A stretch of DNA of 64,000 nt from Tribonema minus. Its lineage: Eukaryota; Sar; Xanthophyceae; Tribonematales; Tribonemataceae. Under the pieces are notes generated by a model. That model made no database searches. It was not told where the DNA came from and saw only the letters and a program-made list of their open reading frames with translations. Positions 46,801 through 59,600 of this stretch are shown piece by piece. The stretch lies in the NCBI GenBank assembly GCA_017506865.1, contig JAFCMP010000468.1:124001-188000 (forward strand). Direction: 5' to 3'. Both the position numbers and the translations under genes were made by a program. Each line of letters begins with the position of its first letter. Position 1 is the stretch's first letter.

Positions 46801-49800
46801 ACTGCTTGTAGTTCAGACTCGGCACCACAAATTGACGCACACACACTCCGTGTTGACTGCGACAGTGCTCAGACGAAAACGCGAGCGAACGTGGGCTCAC
46901 CCCCAGCCCCTTGAAGGCGCGGTTCAGCACGCGCGCGAAGAACTCCGTGGGCGCGTACAGCAGCGCCACCAGCGCGTCCTCGAGGTCGCCGCTCGTCTCG
47001 CGCTCGATGGCGTTGCGCAGCGAGTGGCCGTACGCCCGCTCGTACGCGTCCTTGATCGCCTCGATCTGCGCAGACGCACGCCGAGCAACAGCTTTAGGGT
47101 GGCGTCGTGGGTATGTGAGTATCTGCAGCAGTCTGCTGATTTGAGCAGCAGCAGGGAGGCGCATGCCTCAGAGTGAGGGGCTGATCCAGGGCTACCACCC
47201 TTGATCGCGTCAACCTGCGCGGACGCTCGCCGAGCAGTAGCAGCAGCGCGACGTCATGGGCATATCTGCATACGTCATGGGTACGTAGGTATCTGACGAC
47301 CGTGGATTCACTTCACCTGCGCGCGCGACGACTTGGTGAACGTGTTCATGAACACCCCCTCGTCCGTCCCCCACGCGCCGACGCCGGCGCTGTAGAGGGC
47401 CTGCGCCTGCTGCGCGGCGCGCGCGGGGTCGGCCTGCGCGGACTCGTCGCGCTCGGCCTTGAGGAGCTCCACGATGACGCGCCTGGAGTTTTGGGGGGAG
47501 GGGGGGGGAGTGGAGGGGTATATTAGCGGCGGGACAAAAAACGGGGCGTACAGAGGTGCTGAGCGTTGTCATTGCTCTCTGAAACCCCCCAACAGCTCGC
47601 GGTTGAGCCTGTCGAGGGGCAGCGGCTTGTCATGCAAAGAGGTAGCCACAATACTATCACAGGGCTGGCACTTTGTTCCGGCAGTGAACATCAGGGTATG
47701 CATAATTGTAGGGTGCGCGTATACCTGAAGTCCCCCGACAGCTCGCTGCTCATGAGCGGCTTGCCATGCGGAGGGGCCACCTCAAATCCACCACAGCGCT
47801 ACATAGCAAGGACAGAGTAAGCATGTGCAGTGCGCCTGTACCTGAAGTCCCTTGGCAGCTTGCTGTTGAGTGGGTCGATGAGCGGCTTGTCGTGCAAAGG
47901 GGTAGTCTTAAAGGGCTAGCACTATTTGTCCGAGGCGAAAATCAGGATATGCATACAGGGTGCGCCCGTACCTGAAGTCGGCCGACAGCTCGCTGTTGAG
48001 CCTGTCGATGAGCCGATTGCCATGCGGAGGGGTTGCCTCCAGGGTTAGCACCATTGGTCTGATGCACGGAGCAGGGCATCTAGCGCATGTGCGTACCTGA
48101 AGTCCCCCGACAGTTCGCTGTTGAGGCGGTCGATGAGCGGCTTGTCGTGCTTGGCGTCGTACTTGGCCTTGAGCGCGCGGACGCGCGCGTTGCTGCGCGG
48201 CGCCAGCACCTCGATCAGCATCTGCTCGTTGGTGCCCAGTCCTGCGGTGCAGTCAGGGTTGAAGTCACAGTTAGGGCTGAAGTTGGAACCAGCGGCGTGC
48301 TGTGTAGCATGCCAGGAGCTGCGGGTCGAGCGCACATTCTGCGATGTATCGGCATGCGGCAGCAGCACAGACAGGCCACCGCTGCTTGTGTGCGCACGAC
48401 AGTTGTACTGAGGCGCTCGAGCTAGCCAATTGCAGCACTGCGGAGTGGGGCTGCTCTGTGTGGTTTTGATGTGGCCAGGGCAGCGTCTGCGGGCATCGAG
48501 CTGCACTGTTACTCTGGGCTTGCGGTAGGCTTTGCAGCAGCTTGCCAGAATACAAACAGAGTCAGGCAAGCGCCTGCTCAGCGTTGCCCTAATCCTAACT
48601 TATAACCCTAAGCCTAGCCCTAGCCCTGACCCTGATGCCAAATCCTCCTCATCAGGCCAACGCTGACCCTGCAGTGGACGCGCTCTCTCTCGCAACCCCT
48701 GGAGCGGCACCCACCGTCGCACGCCTTGCGGACCGTCTCGGCGTCGACCTCGTCGTACGGGCGCACGAGCGCGCACAGCAGGTCCCCTAACCCTGCCGCC
48801 AAACCCTCCCGATCAGATCAACGCTAACCCCAGAGTGTACACTCTCTCTTGCACAAACCCCGCCACACAGCACCCACCGTCGCACGCCTTCCGGACGGTC
48901 TCGGCATCGAACTGACTCATTCACTCTGTTCACTGCAGATGTGAGCTACCCTGTGGATAGCCTCAACCCCTGACCCTACCCCTACCCCTACCCCTACCCT
49001 TAACCCTCGAGCGGATTCACGCGCTTCTTCCACACGGCACGGCACGGCGCAGCACACGCACTGTCGCACGCCTTCCGGACCGTCTCGGCGTCGCACTTGT
49101 GGTACGGGCGCACGAGCGCGCACAGCAGCTCCTTAAGCCCTGATGCCAAACCCTCCTGATCAGATCAACGCTAAAACTAGAGTGGATGCGCTCTCTTTCA
49201 CAGCGCGCGGCGCACGCACCGTCGCACGCCTTCCGGACCGTCTCGGCGTCAAACTCGTCGTACGGGCGCACGAGCGCGCACAGCAGGTCCTCGTAGTTGC
49301 CGCTCGTCTCGCCGCGGATGACGTCGACGAGGCTGCGCTGGTAGAGCGCGTGGTAGGCGCGGTCGACGCGCGCGAGGTGCTCCTTGGTGCGCGCGCACAG
49401 CACGCCGACCAGCGCGCCGTCGTCCGTGCCGAGGCCCTTGCAGGCTCTGCCATGCGTGCAAGAGAGAGAGGGAGGAGCGTCACATTACAGGTTGAAGTTC
49501 CACACGGAAGCGCGGGATGTGCCTTACAAAAAAAGCGCGCTCAATCCCGCAAAATTTCAAGCAAGTAGAACATGGACTTCTACGCCGACCAGCGCGCCGT
49601 CGTCCGTGCCGAGGCCCTTGCACGCCCTGTTGCGGGGAGCGCGCGCAAGCAAGCGGAGAAGGAAGTCACATCCAGAGGACGCCAAGAGGCACGAGGCATT
49701 TTGGGAATCACTGTCCTCAATCTCCGCCAGCGCACGACCATGTAAGGCTTGGCAGTACCGCCGATTGATGACTGCGCCGTCGTCCGTGCCCTCGCAGGCC

Positions 49801-50595
49801 CTGGCGTAGGGAGAGCACGGGGAGGAGCGTCACATCAGGACTTGAAGTTGCACACGGAAGCACGAATATGTGCCTCACAGAACAAGCATGCAGAAACTCA
49901 AGCGAATGAAACATGGACTTACACGCCGATTTGCGCGCCGTCGACCGTGCCGAGGCCCTTGCAGGCCGTGAACACCAGGAAGCATGAGTCAGCGACCTCT
50001 GCCTCCGCCAGACGCTGTAGTGCGTGGACTCATGGAGTGCGCAATTTTCTATGCCGGGCCCCCCGCAGGCCCTGCCGGCCGTGCGCGCGAGCGCGAGAGC
50101 GCAGAGAAGCGCCACACCAAAAGTACCACAAAGAACAGCAGAAAGCCAGCACAGGAGTTCCTTGTACAGCGCCCCCCAGCTATCCCCAGCGCCAGCAGGT
50201 GTGGCATGTAATGTAAGGGCTTGCACGCTGTTGCCACCCGTGCTGATGCCCTTGCAGGCCCCTGCCTCACGCACACGCACGAGCGATAGAGAGAGAGAGC
50301 CGCCGTGCATGCACAAACGTCCTTGCGCCAGTGAAGGCAACGTTGTACGCATGCGGTGCGTCAGGCTCTCGCGCCAGCAAAATTGATGCTCTATAGGTAT
50401 ATACTGCTATACATATATACTTCAGAAGTATGTATTTATACACTTTACCTGTGGATCAGTATGGCGTCATTCTCCGCTATGTACGCGCGGATGTTCTCCC
50501 GCTCCGCCACCAGGTGCTTGGCGAGTGCCACCGGCTCGGTCGGACGCCCCTTGTACTCCAGGCCCTTGGTGGGGTCGCGGCCGTTGCACCTGCTC

Positions 50596-50626
<31 letters not shown>

Positions 50627-53600
50627 AGGGGCTGTCAACGGAAGAGCATGGCGATGCTCAGCATCACAGTGGGTGCTTGCAGGGGGGGGGGGGTGCTGTG
50701 GGTAGCCCCCGCGGAGCGTGCAAAGCGTGTGCCATGAGCGCTGTGTGAAAACATGTCAAGAACTGTAAGCAGTGGTGCATGTACCTTGTGTGCCTGAGCG
50801 TCATGCGCAATGTGTCCGAATTGACTGCAGTCGTACGTGTACTTCAATTACTGGCGTGTTGTCTGCGGTATCGGCGACCGCGCCTAGGCTGTACAGCAGC
50901 TGAGGTACAAGCAAGTGCGGTGCAGGTGACATGCCACTACGAGTGCTCGCCGGGCAATCGCGGCGGCCTGCACATTGCCGCCTGCCTGCTGTGGTGAAGC
51001 ACAATGGTCAAATGCATCACTGCAGAAGAGGCACTGCAGTAGTACTTTATTTACTTCCGCTCAAGGGGCGGAAACCCTATTCTGCACCACGTCACATACA
51101 ACAGTGCGCTCCTACTGAGCTTGTGCGCGCTGTCCCTGCTAGGACCATCCTTCTGAAGTACACAACCGCGCGCTACTGCAGTACTTGCAGGTGACGTGCC
51201 GACAGCAGCAGTGCTCACCAGGCGATGGCGGCCTTAAAGTCGCTACCCAAAAGCCTCTCCCGGGCTGTGGCGCTGATGTCGACACCCATCAGCACCGCCT
51301 CTCTGACACAAACAAGTCGAGGTAGTGTATGTAGCATTCGTATGTCCCCTGTGTATCTCATGCTGGGAGTGTTCAACCTGGGACCACAACATATCTCGCT
51401 CGCAACTACGCCGACAACCGTCATTGACACCAGCAGTGCTCACCAGGCGATGGCGGCGGCCTTGAAGTCGCCGCCCATGAGCGCCTCCTTGCGCAGAGTC
51501 TCCTGTACTGTCGCGCCGTACGTGTCCAGGTAGGCCTCGCACACGGCGGGCATGAGGCGCTTGTCGGTGCCGCCCAGGATGCGGCACAGCCTGTCGCTGT
51601 CCTGTGACACAATAACGTGCGGCAAAAAAACCGAAGGTAAACATGATGCTGCAATTCCTGAAGACACATCCTGTAATTTAGTGTCACTGGCCTGTGACAA
51701 TAGTATTGGGTCCTGAATGTGAGATGATTTCGCCCCCCAAACACAGCCTGTCGCTGTCCTGTGACACAAGAACGCCGGGGGGGAGGAGTGAGACATCGAT
51801 CGGCGACACACGCGTGCAGACTTTGACGTACAGAAACTCTGGAGTTCCTCAACTACTTTGTATGTTGATTCCTGGAAGCATTTCACCATGTGTTAGCGCC
51901 GCCCCCACTTTTGGGATGATAAAACCTTTCTTTTCTCGAGAGCTTCCGTCCACAAGCATGGACAGTCTCCAGAGCGCTGCAGCAGCTACTGCAGCTATTG
52001 TCAGGCACTGCACTGTAGTTACACGCACATCACAAAAAGCCTCACCACGCCGGCGCCCTCAAGCATTGGCTGTGTAGCCAGCTGCGCTTGGAGCCACCCG
52101 TGCCTCCAGGTTCGAGGTACCAGACAACAGCAAGGCTGCACTGTCAAACGCGATTGAGGTACTTCTGCGCGATTACTCAAACAATTGATGCTACGAATTG
52201 CAGGCACTTCAATTTTTTCATCCTGGCCGTGACCTTTTCCTCGAGCACGGAAACAAACACTTGATTGAACTGAACATATGCTTGTTCGTGCCTTTCACAT
52301 GACGCACATTTTGAATCCATGGTGCAGACATTCTGACCTTTTGCCCCCATAGAAACGTGTGGACGTATCGGAAAATGGCTCACCGCGCCAGCGCCGTCAA
52401 GCGCAGCACGTATCGCGTTGGCAGTGTAGACAGCAGCGCTCGGCTGCAGCAGCTCCACCAGCGCCTCCAGGGTCAGGGCACAAACTCAAAGCAGCGCTAC
52501 CTTGTTGCGGCTAACAGAAACACTGCACAAATACTTCATGTCTAATAGTACAGTATTGCAGAAAAAGAGCCTCACCGCGCCGGCCCCGTCCAGTGCAGCG
52601 TGTATGGCGTTGGCGGTGTAGGCAGCAGCGCTCGGGAAGAGCAGCGCCACCAGTGCCGTTTCCAGCGCGCCGCTCGTTTCCTTCTCGATGGCATGGCGCA
52701 GACTGGAGCCCTGTGCGCGCTCGTACGCGTCCTTGATGGCTTGGATCTGGCCCGCGCGCGCGAATTAGGGTTAGGGTTGGGACTAGGGTTAGGGTTAGGG
52801 TTAGGCGTCAGCGGAGCGGCAGTGGAGTGCTGGGATGACCACAAACCTTCGTATGCGTCCTTGATCGCTTGGACCTGGCGTGAATGCGAGGGCGCAGGGG
52901 ACAAGTCGACGTCAGTCCATGAGCGTCAGCGGTAGTGCGGGGTGATTGACTGGCACTGGACTTGGACTTATGCGGGGGAGTGAGCCAGGGACAGGAAAGT
53001 GTGATGTGACATTTAACATGATGGTGTAGCTCTCAGATTATGCGTGCGCGGTCAGGCCCTGTGCGCGCTCATACGCGTCCTTGATCGCTTGGATCTGGCG
53101 TGTAAGCGCGGTCGCGCGGGTGAGGGTTTGGTTTAGGGATAGGGTTAGGGTTAGGGTTAGGCGTCAGTGGAGCGGCAGTGGAGCGCTGGGATGACCACAA
53201 ACCTCGCACGCGTCCTTCATCGCTTGGACCTGGCGCGCGTGCGGGTTAGGGTTAGAATTTGGGTTAGTTTTAGGGTTAGGGTTAGGTTCAAGGTTAGGGT
53301 GAGACAACCCTGGGGCAAAATTGACGTAGATCAGCAATAAAAGTGCGGCAGTGGAGTGCTGGGGTGGTCAAAACTGGCATTGAAGTTGGCTGCATTTGGG
53401 GGAATGAGCCAAGGGCACACAAGCACGATGTTACTTGCAAAGCGTGATGTTGCTCCAAGTACCGATGGGCACCGGGTCCAGCCGTGCTGCAGAAATACTT
53501 AGCAGGGAGTCCTACAGGGCAAATACTAGCTTCAAGTAAAGGCTTAAAAATTCAACCAATGTCCCGCCGCTCCATCACCTGCGCACGTGACTGCCGGCCC

Positions 53601-56600
53601 AGTATGTCGATGATGATCGCCTCATCTGTTCCCATGTGCCCGGCGCCGGCTTTGCCAATGTTCTTTAATGATGCATGGTGTAATCTTCAACAAATTACCT
53701 TGCGAGCTACACTTCAAGTAAATGACGCTCCATCACCTGTGCGCGCGACTGCCGGCCCAGGATGTCGATGAACGTCGCCTCATCCGTGCCCATGCGCCCC
53801 GCGCCGGCCTTGCTGCGGTTATTGTAGAGCGTGGTGTAAACTTCAACAAACTACATTGTGAGCTACACCTCAAGTAAATGACTCTCCATCACCTGCGCCC
53901 ATTACTTCCGGCCCAGTATGTCGATGAACATTACCTTGTCCGCGCCCATGCGGCCCACGCCAGCCTTGGTATGCATGCTTGAAACTTCAACCTTGTTAGC
54001 TACTTCAAGTACCGTAAAGGACGCTCCATCACCTGCGCGCGCGACTGCCGGCCCAGGATGTCGATGAACGTTGCCTCGTCTGTGCCCATGCGCCCTGCGC
54101 CAGCCTTGTACAGCGCCTTGGCCTGCGCCGCCGCCTCCGCCGCGTCGACCGTCGTGCTCTCGCTCTTGCCGCCGGAAAACTGTAGACGCGTCCGGCAAGG
54201 CAGACACAAGCGGTTGTTGAGCGTGGATGCGAGATCAATCCTCGAAGCCTATTGGTGGTGGTAACACTGTGATGACCTGAGATGCTTGATGAGTACTTCG
54301 AAGTATGTACATGATGCGTGTGTTGAACTGTCCGTGGTATTGATAACGGCTGCCGTGGTCTGGCAGGCACTTGCTGCCGGAAGGCTGCGGGCGCATGCGC
54401 GCGGTGCGGTCTCGCGAGCAGTCGGCGCATCGCGCGCGTTTCAAGTGCAGGGTTCACTACTGGCTTTGCATCTGTGGTACTTCGTTGGTCTGGGCTGCGA
54501 GTGCGACTGCCTGACTGATGTGTTGGACTGTCGGCGGCGGGTGTGCACGACACACCAGCAAGCCGAGCGATGCCCTCGCTTACATTCTTGTAAAGTAATC
54601 TGCTGTGCTAGCATTTCGCGCCCTGACACGGGTGCCAACACTGGTGTCTGGCAAGTGCGCATGATTCGCATGCAAGCTGTGAGACTGGCAATCTCAACAC
54701 AGAAGTACGCATCACCACTGGCAAAAGTGACGGCTTGCAGCACATTGCGCATTGAGGCTGGTGCAGGTTTCAGTGGCGGCGCAGCTACCAAAACAGTATT
54801 CCCGTAGCGCACAGGTGCAGCGTTACCTGCAGAACCAGCAGCTTCTTGATGTCCTTGCTGAACACGCCAAACTCCTTGTTCAGGGTGTCCACAAGGGTGG
54901 CATTGTTCTGCGAGTCGTACTTAGCCTTGATGGCCGCCTGGGGGGGAGGGGGGAGTGAATGGGCGCAGGCACAGAGTATTAGCACACTCCGTTATGTCAA
55001 CACGTGTCTGCATTACAAGTGTCATTTGCCTGTGCTAGATGTGTCATACACGTGGTGTACGCACTTGCACTTGCCCTTGATGGCCGCCTTTTGACGGGAG
55101 GGAAGGCAACGGCGCCAGGCGCAGCACATTCGCACACTCATACATCAACATGGGGGGGGGGGGGGGGGGTGACAGGGGGGCGCTAGGCACAACATCAACA
55201 CAGGCACAGCATCTTGGCACACTCAGATACGACAACATATGCCTGCGTTACAAGTGTCATCTGCCTGTGCTAGATGTGACGCGCCAAGGGTTGGTTCTGT
55301 GGCGCGCCGCGCGTTGACTGGCGAACATACTGAAGGCCATGTGGGATGAACCAGCGCGGTGAAGTCATTATCTGTAGTGTTCACGCGCGCACACGGTGTT
55401 CAGCAAGCAGACAGCGGGCAAACCATTAATTATGTGAGTGGCGGTGAGAAAAGTTGTACCTGCGCCTCGCGCCAGTGCGCCAGTGACTCGCCGAATGCCT
55501 AGGTTGTGCTCCCAAGGTTGCGCTTCATATCCTTCGACACACCAGTTATGCTTTAACAACGGTGTTAGTTGCCTTTTCAAGACCAGTAGCATGGACAAAC
55601 TATGCAGGCTCATACGCTTTTCGTTTCAGTTGCCCGATCCATGTACGAAGAAACACATACATGCGTAGAGGCCGCCGTAACAGTGGACCAAGCAAGTACT
55701 CTGCGCGTCAAACTGCAAGCGTGGCCCATGCAGTGACCAGAACTCCTAACTCACAGCTCCGCACTGGTTATTCACAAGCAGAAATGGAAGCTCAGTGCAC
55801 GGCCAGGGGCTGTTGTGAGATCAGAGCAAGCGAGTACGGCAACGACCAACAAGAGCGAGTGCCCCCACGCATTGACCAGAGCTCGTCACTCACCAGCTCC
55901 GCGTTGGTGCGCGTGTTGACCAGGTCAACCAGGGCACCCTCATCTGCAGCGGCGCAAGTGGTGATGAGAGGAACCGGCGTCAGACCGCGCGCGCTTGCAG
56001 ACGGCGCACAGACGTTCAAACGCGACCGTTGTCAGCGAGAGCAGATCTTCTGCAAGGAGTTGTTGAAGTTGATTGTGGGGCTCGGGGAAGGGAGTGACAT
56101 GTGCCGCTGCGTGTGTGTCGCAGGAGCTACGGCGTGGCACAGGCGCGCACTCCTCCTTCCTTCAGACAAACTGTCACTCCAACTCAAGGCGAGCCGATTG
56201 CAGTTCCTCACCACACCATAACTGTGCTTCTGCCTCTACAGAATACATGAGGCCTGTATAGTGCCCACATGCATGCTCTGGGCGCTGAGCTGCAATTCAA
56301 ACACTACAACCAGCACTGTGGCAGAACAGCATGGCACCTCTGTATGTCTGAAACACTTGTCATCTCTCTGAACTACCCAATACGTGCACTGCAGCTGCTA
56401 TTGCATCAGGCTGTTGAAGCAATGAACTCTGATTGTACTTGCGGAGATTCCAGCTCACTTCAACAGGTGACGTGCACGCAACTCACCGGTGCTGCGGCGC
56501 CGAGCGTGGAGGAGGGGGGCGCGAATCGCAGGACACACAACATGCACAGCGCAAAAGGCACAGCAGAGGGTGAGGTGAGCGGCGGACACGAAATCAGTTA

Positions 56601-59600
56601 CTGAGAAGCCACAAGATGGGCGTTGCAACTGATAAACGAATACAATACGCCCTTACAGGGGCAGTGGATGGGCACTGCTTCAAGCGTACTCAGGCCACAT
56701 TTCACCCCCCCCCTACCCCCTTGATCAGGTGGCAAAGGGGCTCAAGACGCGGCGGCAGCACTGCTCCCTCCTCTGCATTGGTCACGTGGCCACAGCCGCC
56801 GGGCGCAGCAGTCGCACGTATGGTGGCAGCGCTCATACACATTGCCCGACGACCGTGTTCGCTTGCAGTGTCGTTCGGGTGTCCGTGCGTCTGCGTCCGC
56901 TCAAGCAGCAGCAGCAGCAGCGATGCTCAACCCATGCCCGTGGCCGCTGCGGTGAACGCCTGCCCCGACGTCCCTCCGCGCATACGCCATCACCTTCGCC
57001 AAAGCATTATATGACAATACCTACATACTGTCAACAGTATACGTACCCCACGCCCTTGGTCGCGTTCATGAAGACCTGCGTCAACATCTTGCACGTGTAC
57101 ACCATCACCTTTGCCAAAGCATTACATGACAATACCTACGTACCGTCAGCAACATACTACCCCACACCCTTGGTCGCGTTGGTGAAGACCTGCGCGCCGT
57201 AGTCGTCGACGTCCTACATGAGACCTACATAGCGTTAGCATTATACGTACCCCACGCCCTTGGTCGCGTTGGTGAAGACCTGCGCGCCATAGTCGTCTAC
57301 GTCCTGCAGCGCGTACACCATCATCTTGCCAAACCCGCCGCTCACGTCGCCCGACACCACCTGCCGCAGCGTCTTGCCGTACTGCGCGACGCTCGCAGCG
57401 CTCAGCAGATCCAGCTGGGCCTGCGCAGTGTAGTTTATAATAATGATTGCATGATTATCGCAAGGGGCATGGCATGTAGGTATCAGTGACGCCAACAACG
57501 CTCAGCAGATGCAGCTGGGCCTGCGCAGTGCATAATACAAATGAAACTGCAAGGGGCATGGCACGCAAGTATCAGGGACGCTCACAACGCTCAGCAGATC
57601 CAGCTGGGCCAGCGCAGTGCAAGTACACGGTAACAGGTGCAACAATGATCCTTGGGGCCAGCGCATATGTAGCCTGCATGGTGCTGCAGTATGGCTGCGG
57701 AGGCAGCTGCAACCCCGCGCAGCGCGTCATGGCTGGGGTGCGGGGGGGCACGTTATGCACGCATCAGCGAGGGTTGCTGTGCTCAGCACATCTGGCCCGA
57801 GGCCGTGCCATGTCACCCTCCAGCAGCCCAACCCTAAACCCAAACTCTAATACTACCCCTAATCCTAACCCTGACCCTGAGAGATCGGCTTTGCCCGGCG
57901 CATACGCTTCCTGCTAGCAGCGCCGTTGTGTTCACAGGCACCCAAGCAACGTAGCGATGGCAGTCCTCGGCGCTGTGCGTGTGCAGCCTAGGGCCGATGC
58001 TCAGAGCGAGGCACAGGACGGCGCTGCGAGTCTGGATGGCCGTGTTAGGGTTAGGGTTAGGGTTAGGGCCCGTGCAGCTCGAGGCCCATGCTCAATGGCG
58101 AGGCATGAGGCGACGCTGCGGGTCCGGACGGCGAAAATTTCAGCTCGTGAAGTGTCGAGCTTCCCATCGCTGTTCCTAAGTTTCACGTGCCTCCAGTGAC
58201 GCACACAACCAGAAGTGCCTTTGCACCAGGTCTTGCACATCGCTCGTCGCTCAGCCCAATCCAACGCTGATCTTACGAAACAGCTCCTGCGGAATGACTC
58301 CACCTCTCGAGAGCTGCAATACCTTCATTGCCGGCCGCTTATCTCCAAAGTGTGCAAAGCATAGCCGCCCGTGGCACACTCTACAAGCGCCTCACAGTCT
58401 TGCCCTATGACTGCTCGGCTCGCTGCGGCTTATACAAACAACAACAAAGCACGCGCTATTCGCTGAGCGACACTCGTAATTGCCAGCTGCGCTCACCTTG
58501 GTGCGGTTGCAGAGGACCTCCACCTGCGGCGCACGGACAAGATCAAGTTCGAAATCAACGGAGAGTTCAACATCAACGTGAGCAGCGGCCAAGGCACAAT
58601 AGTTGTACATTTGTATGCATGTATGTATATGATGTACACATGTATGCGCCGTGGCAGCGCTCAGCATAGATGTATGTTTGTTTACTTCAAAGCATGATGT
58701 ATGTAGGCATACGGTCGGAGCCGCCAGCGCCCAGCGCGTGACACGCGCCACGTGTCTGATCGCCCCGCGCTGAGACACGACACTGCTCAAATTTCCACTT
58801 CAGTTTCTCCTCTGTGCAAACTGCTAGGATTTTGTGTTCACTCTACTTTCTCTGCTGGCTCAGCCAGCGCCGCCAGGTGCCCAGCAGCGTGCGATGCACG
58901 AAGCAGAAAGATAAAAAGGGTGGCACGTCGCAGTCAAGCGTCTAACTTCGTGTGGTGACTTGCCGCACGCCGCTCGACACTGGGCGACGCGATGCTGTGC
59001 AACGGCAGTGTAAGGACCCTAACGCTGACAGTAATCCTAACCCCACTAATCCTCACAACCATGTTGGTCCCACAACAGGTCCCAAACGCTGCGGCTCTGC
59101 AGTTTTGGGACCCTTGCCGAGCGTCTGCCTTCATGTGGTGACTCGCCGCACGCCGCTCGACACTGGGCGACGCAAAGCCGTGCTACGGCAGTGTTCAAAC
59201 CTCAACCCTAGCCGTTACCCTAACCCTAATTTTGACAACCACGACGGTCCCACAACGGCTCACACGCGCTGCTGCACTGCAGTTTTGTCAGCCCACTCAC
59301 GCAGCACCGGCGTCAACTGCCCACCGATGTGAGTGCATTGCCACCATGCGCAGGTAGGACTCTGAGCCATGGCACTCGGTGTGGGCGCGTCACATATTTC
59401 AAGTAGAAGTATAGCACTGCCTTGCAGGACAAGGTGCTGCTCACGCGCTGCTCAGAATGTCCCGCTGCTCAGAATGTCCAAAGTACAATTTTCCCAGGGT
59501 CAGCACAGTCGCAACAGACGCATCTTGCACAAGGCGCCTTGCCCGCTGGCGCTGCACTACAGACAAGATTGGCACATGTTGTGGTATTTGTCTGATGTGT

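Noticed and set aside
46365-48100. CRISPR array
   Set aside because: The repeated units are decayed exon junctions with variable length and mutations, in a spliced eukaryotic gene, not identical repeats with unique spacers.
48955-49010. A chromosome end
   Set aside because: CCCTAA-type runs are short, degenerate, occur in both orientations and lie inside introns of continuous genes on both sides.
58540-58580. Plus-strand stretch reading DKIKFEINGEFNIN before a GT donor
   Set aside because: It overlaps the flank of annexin-TerD exon 3 on the other strand, and no plus-strand partner exons were found.
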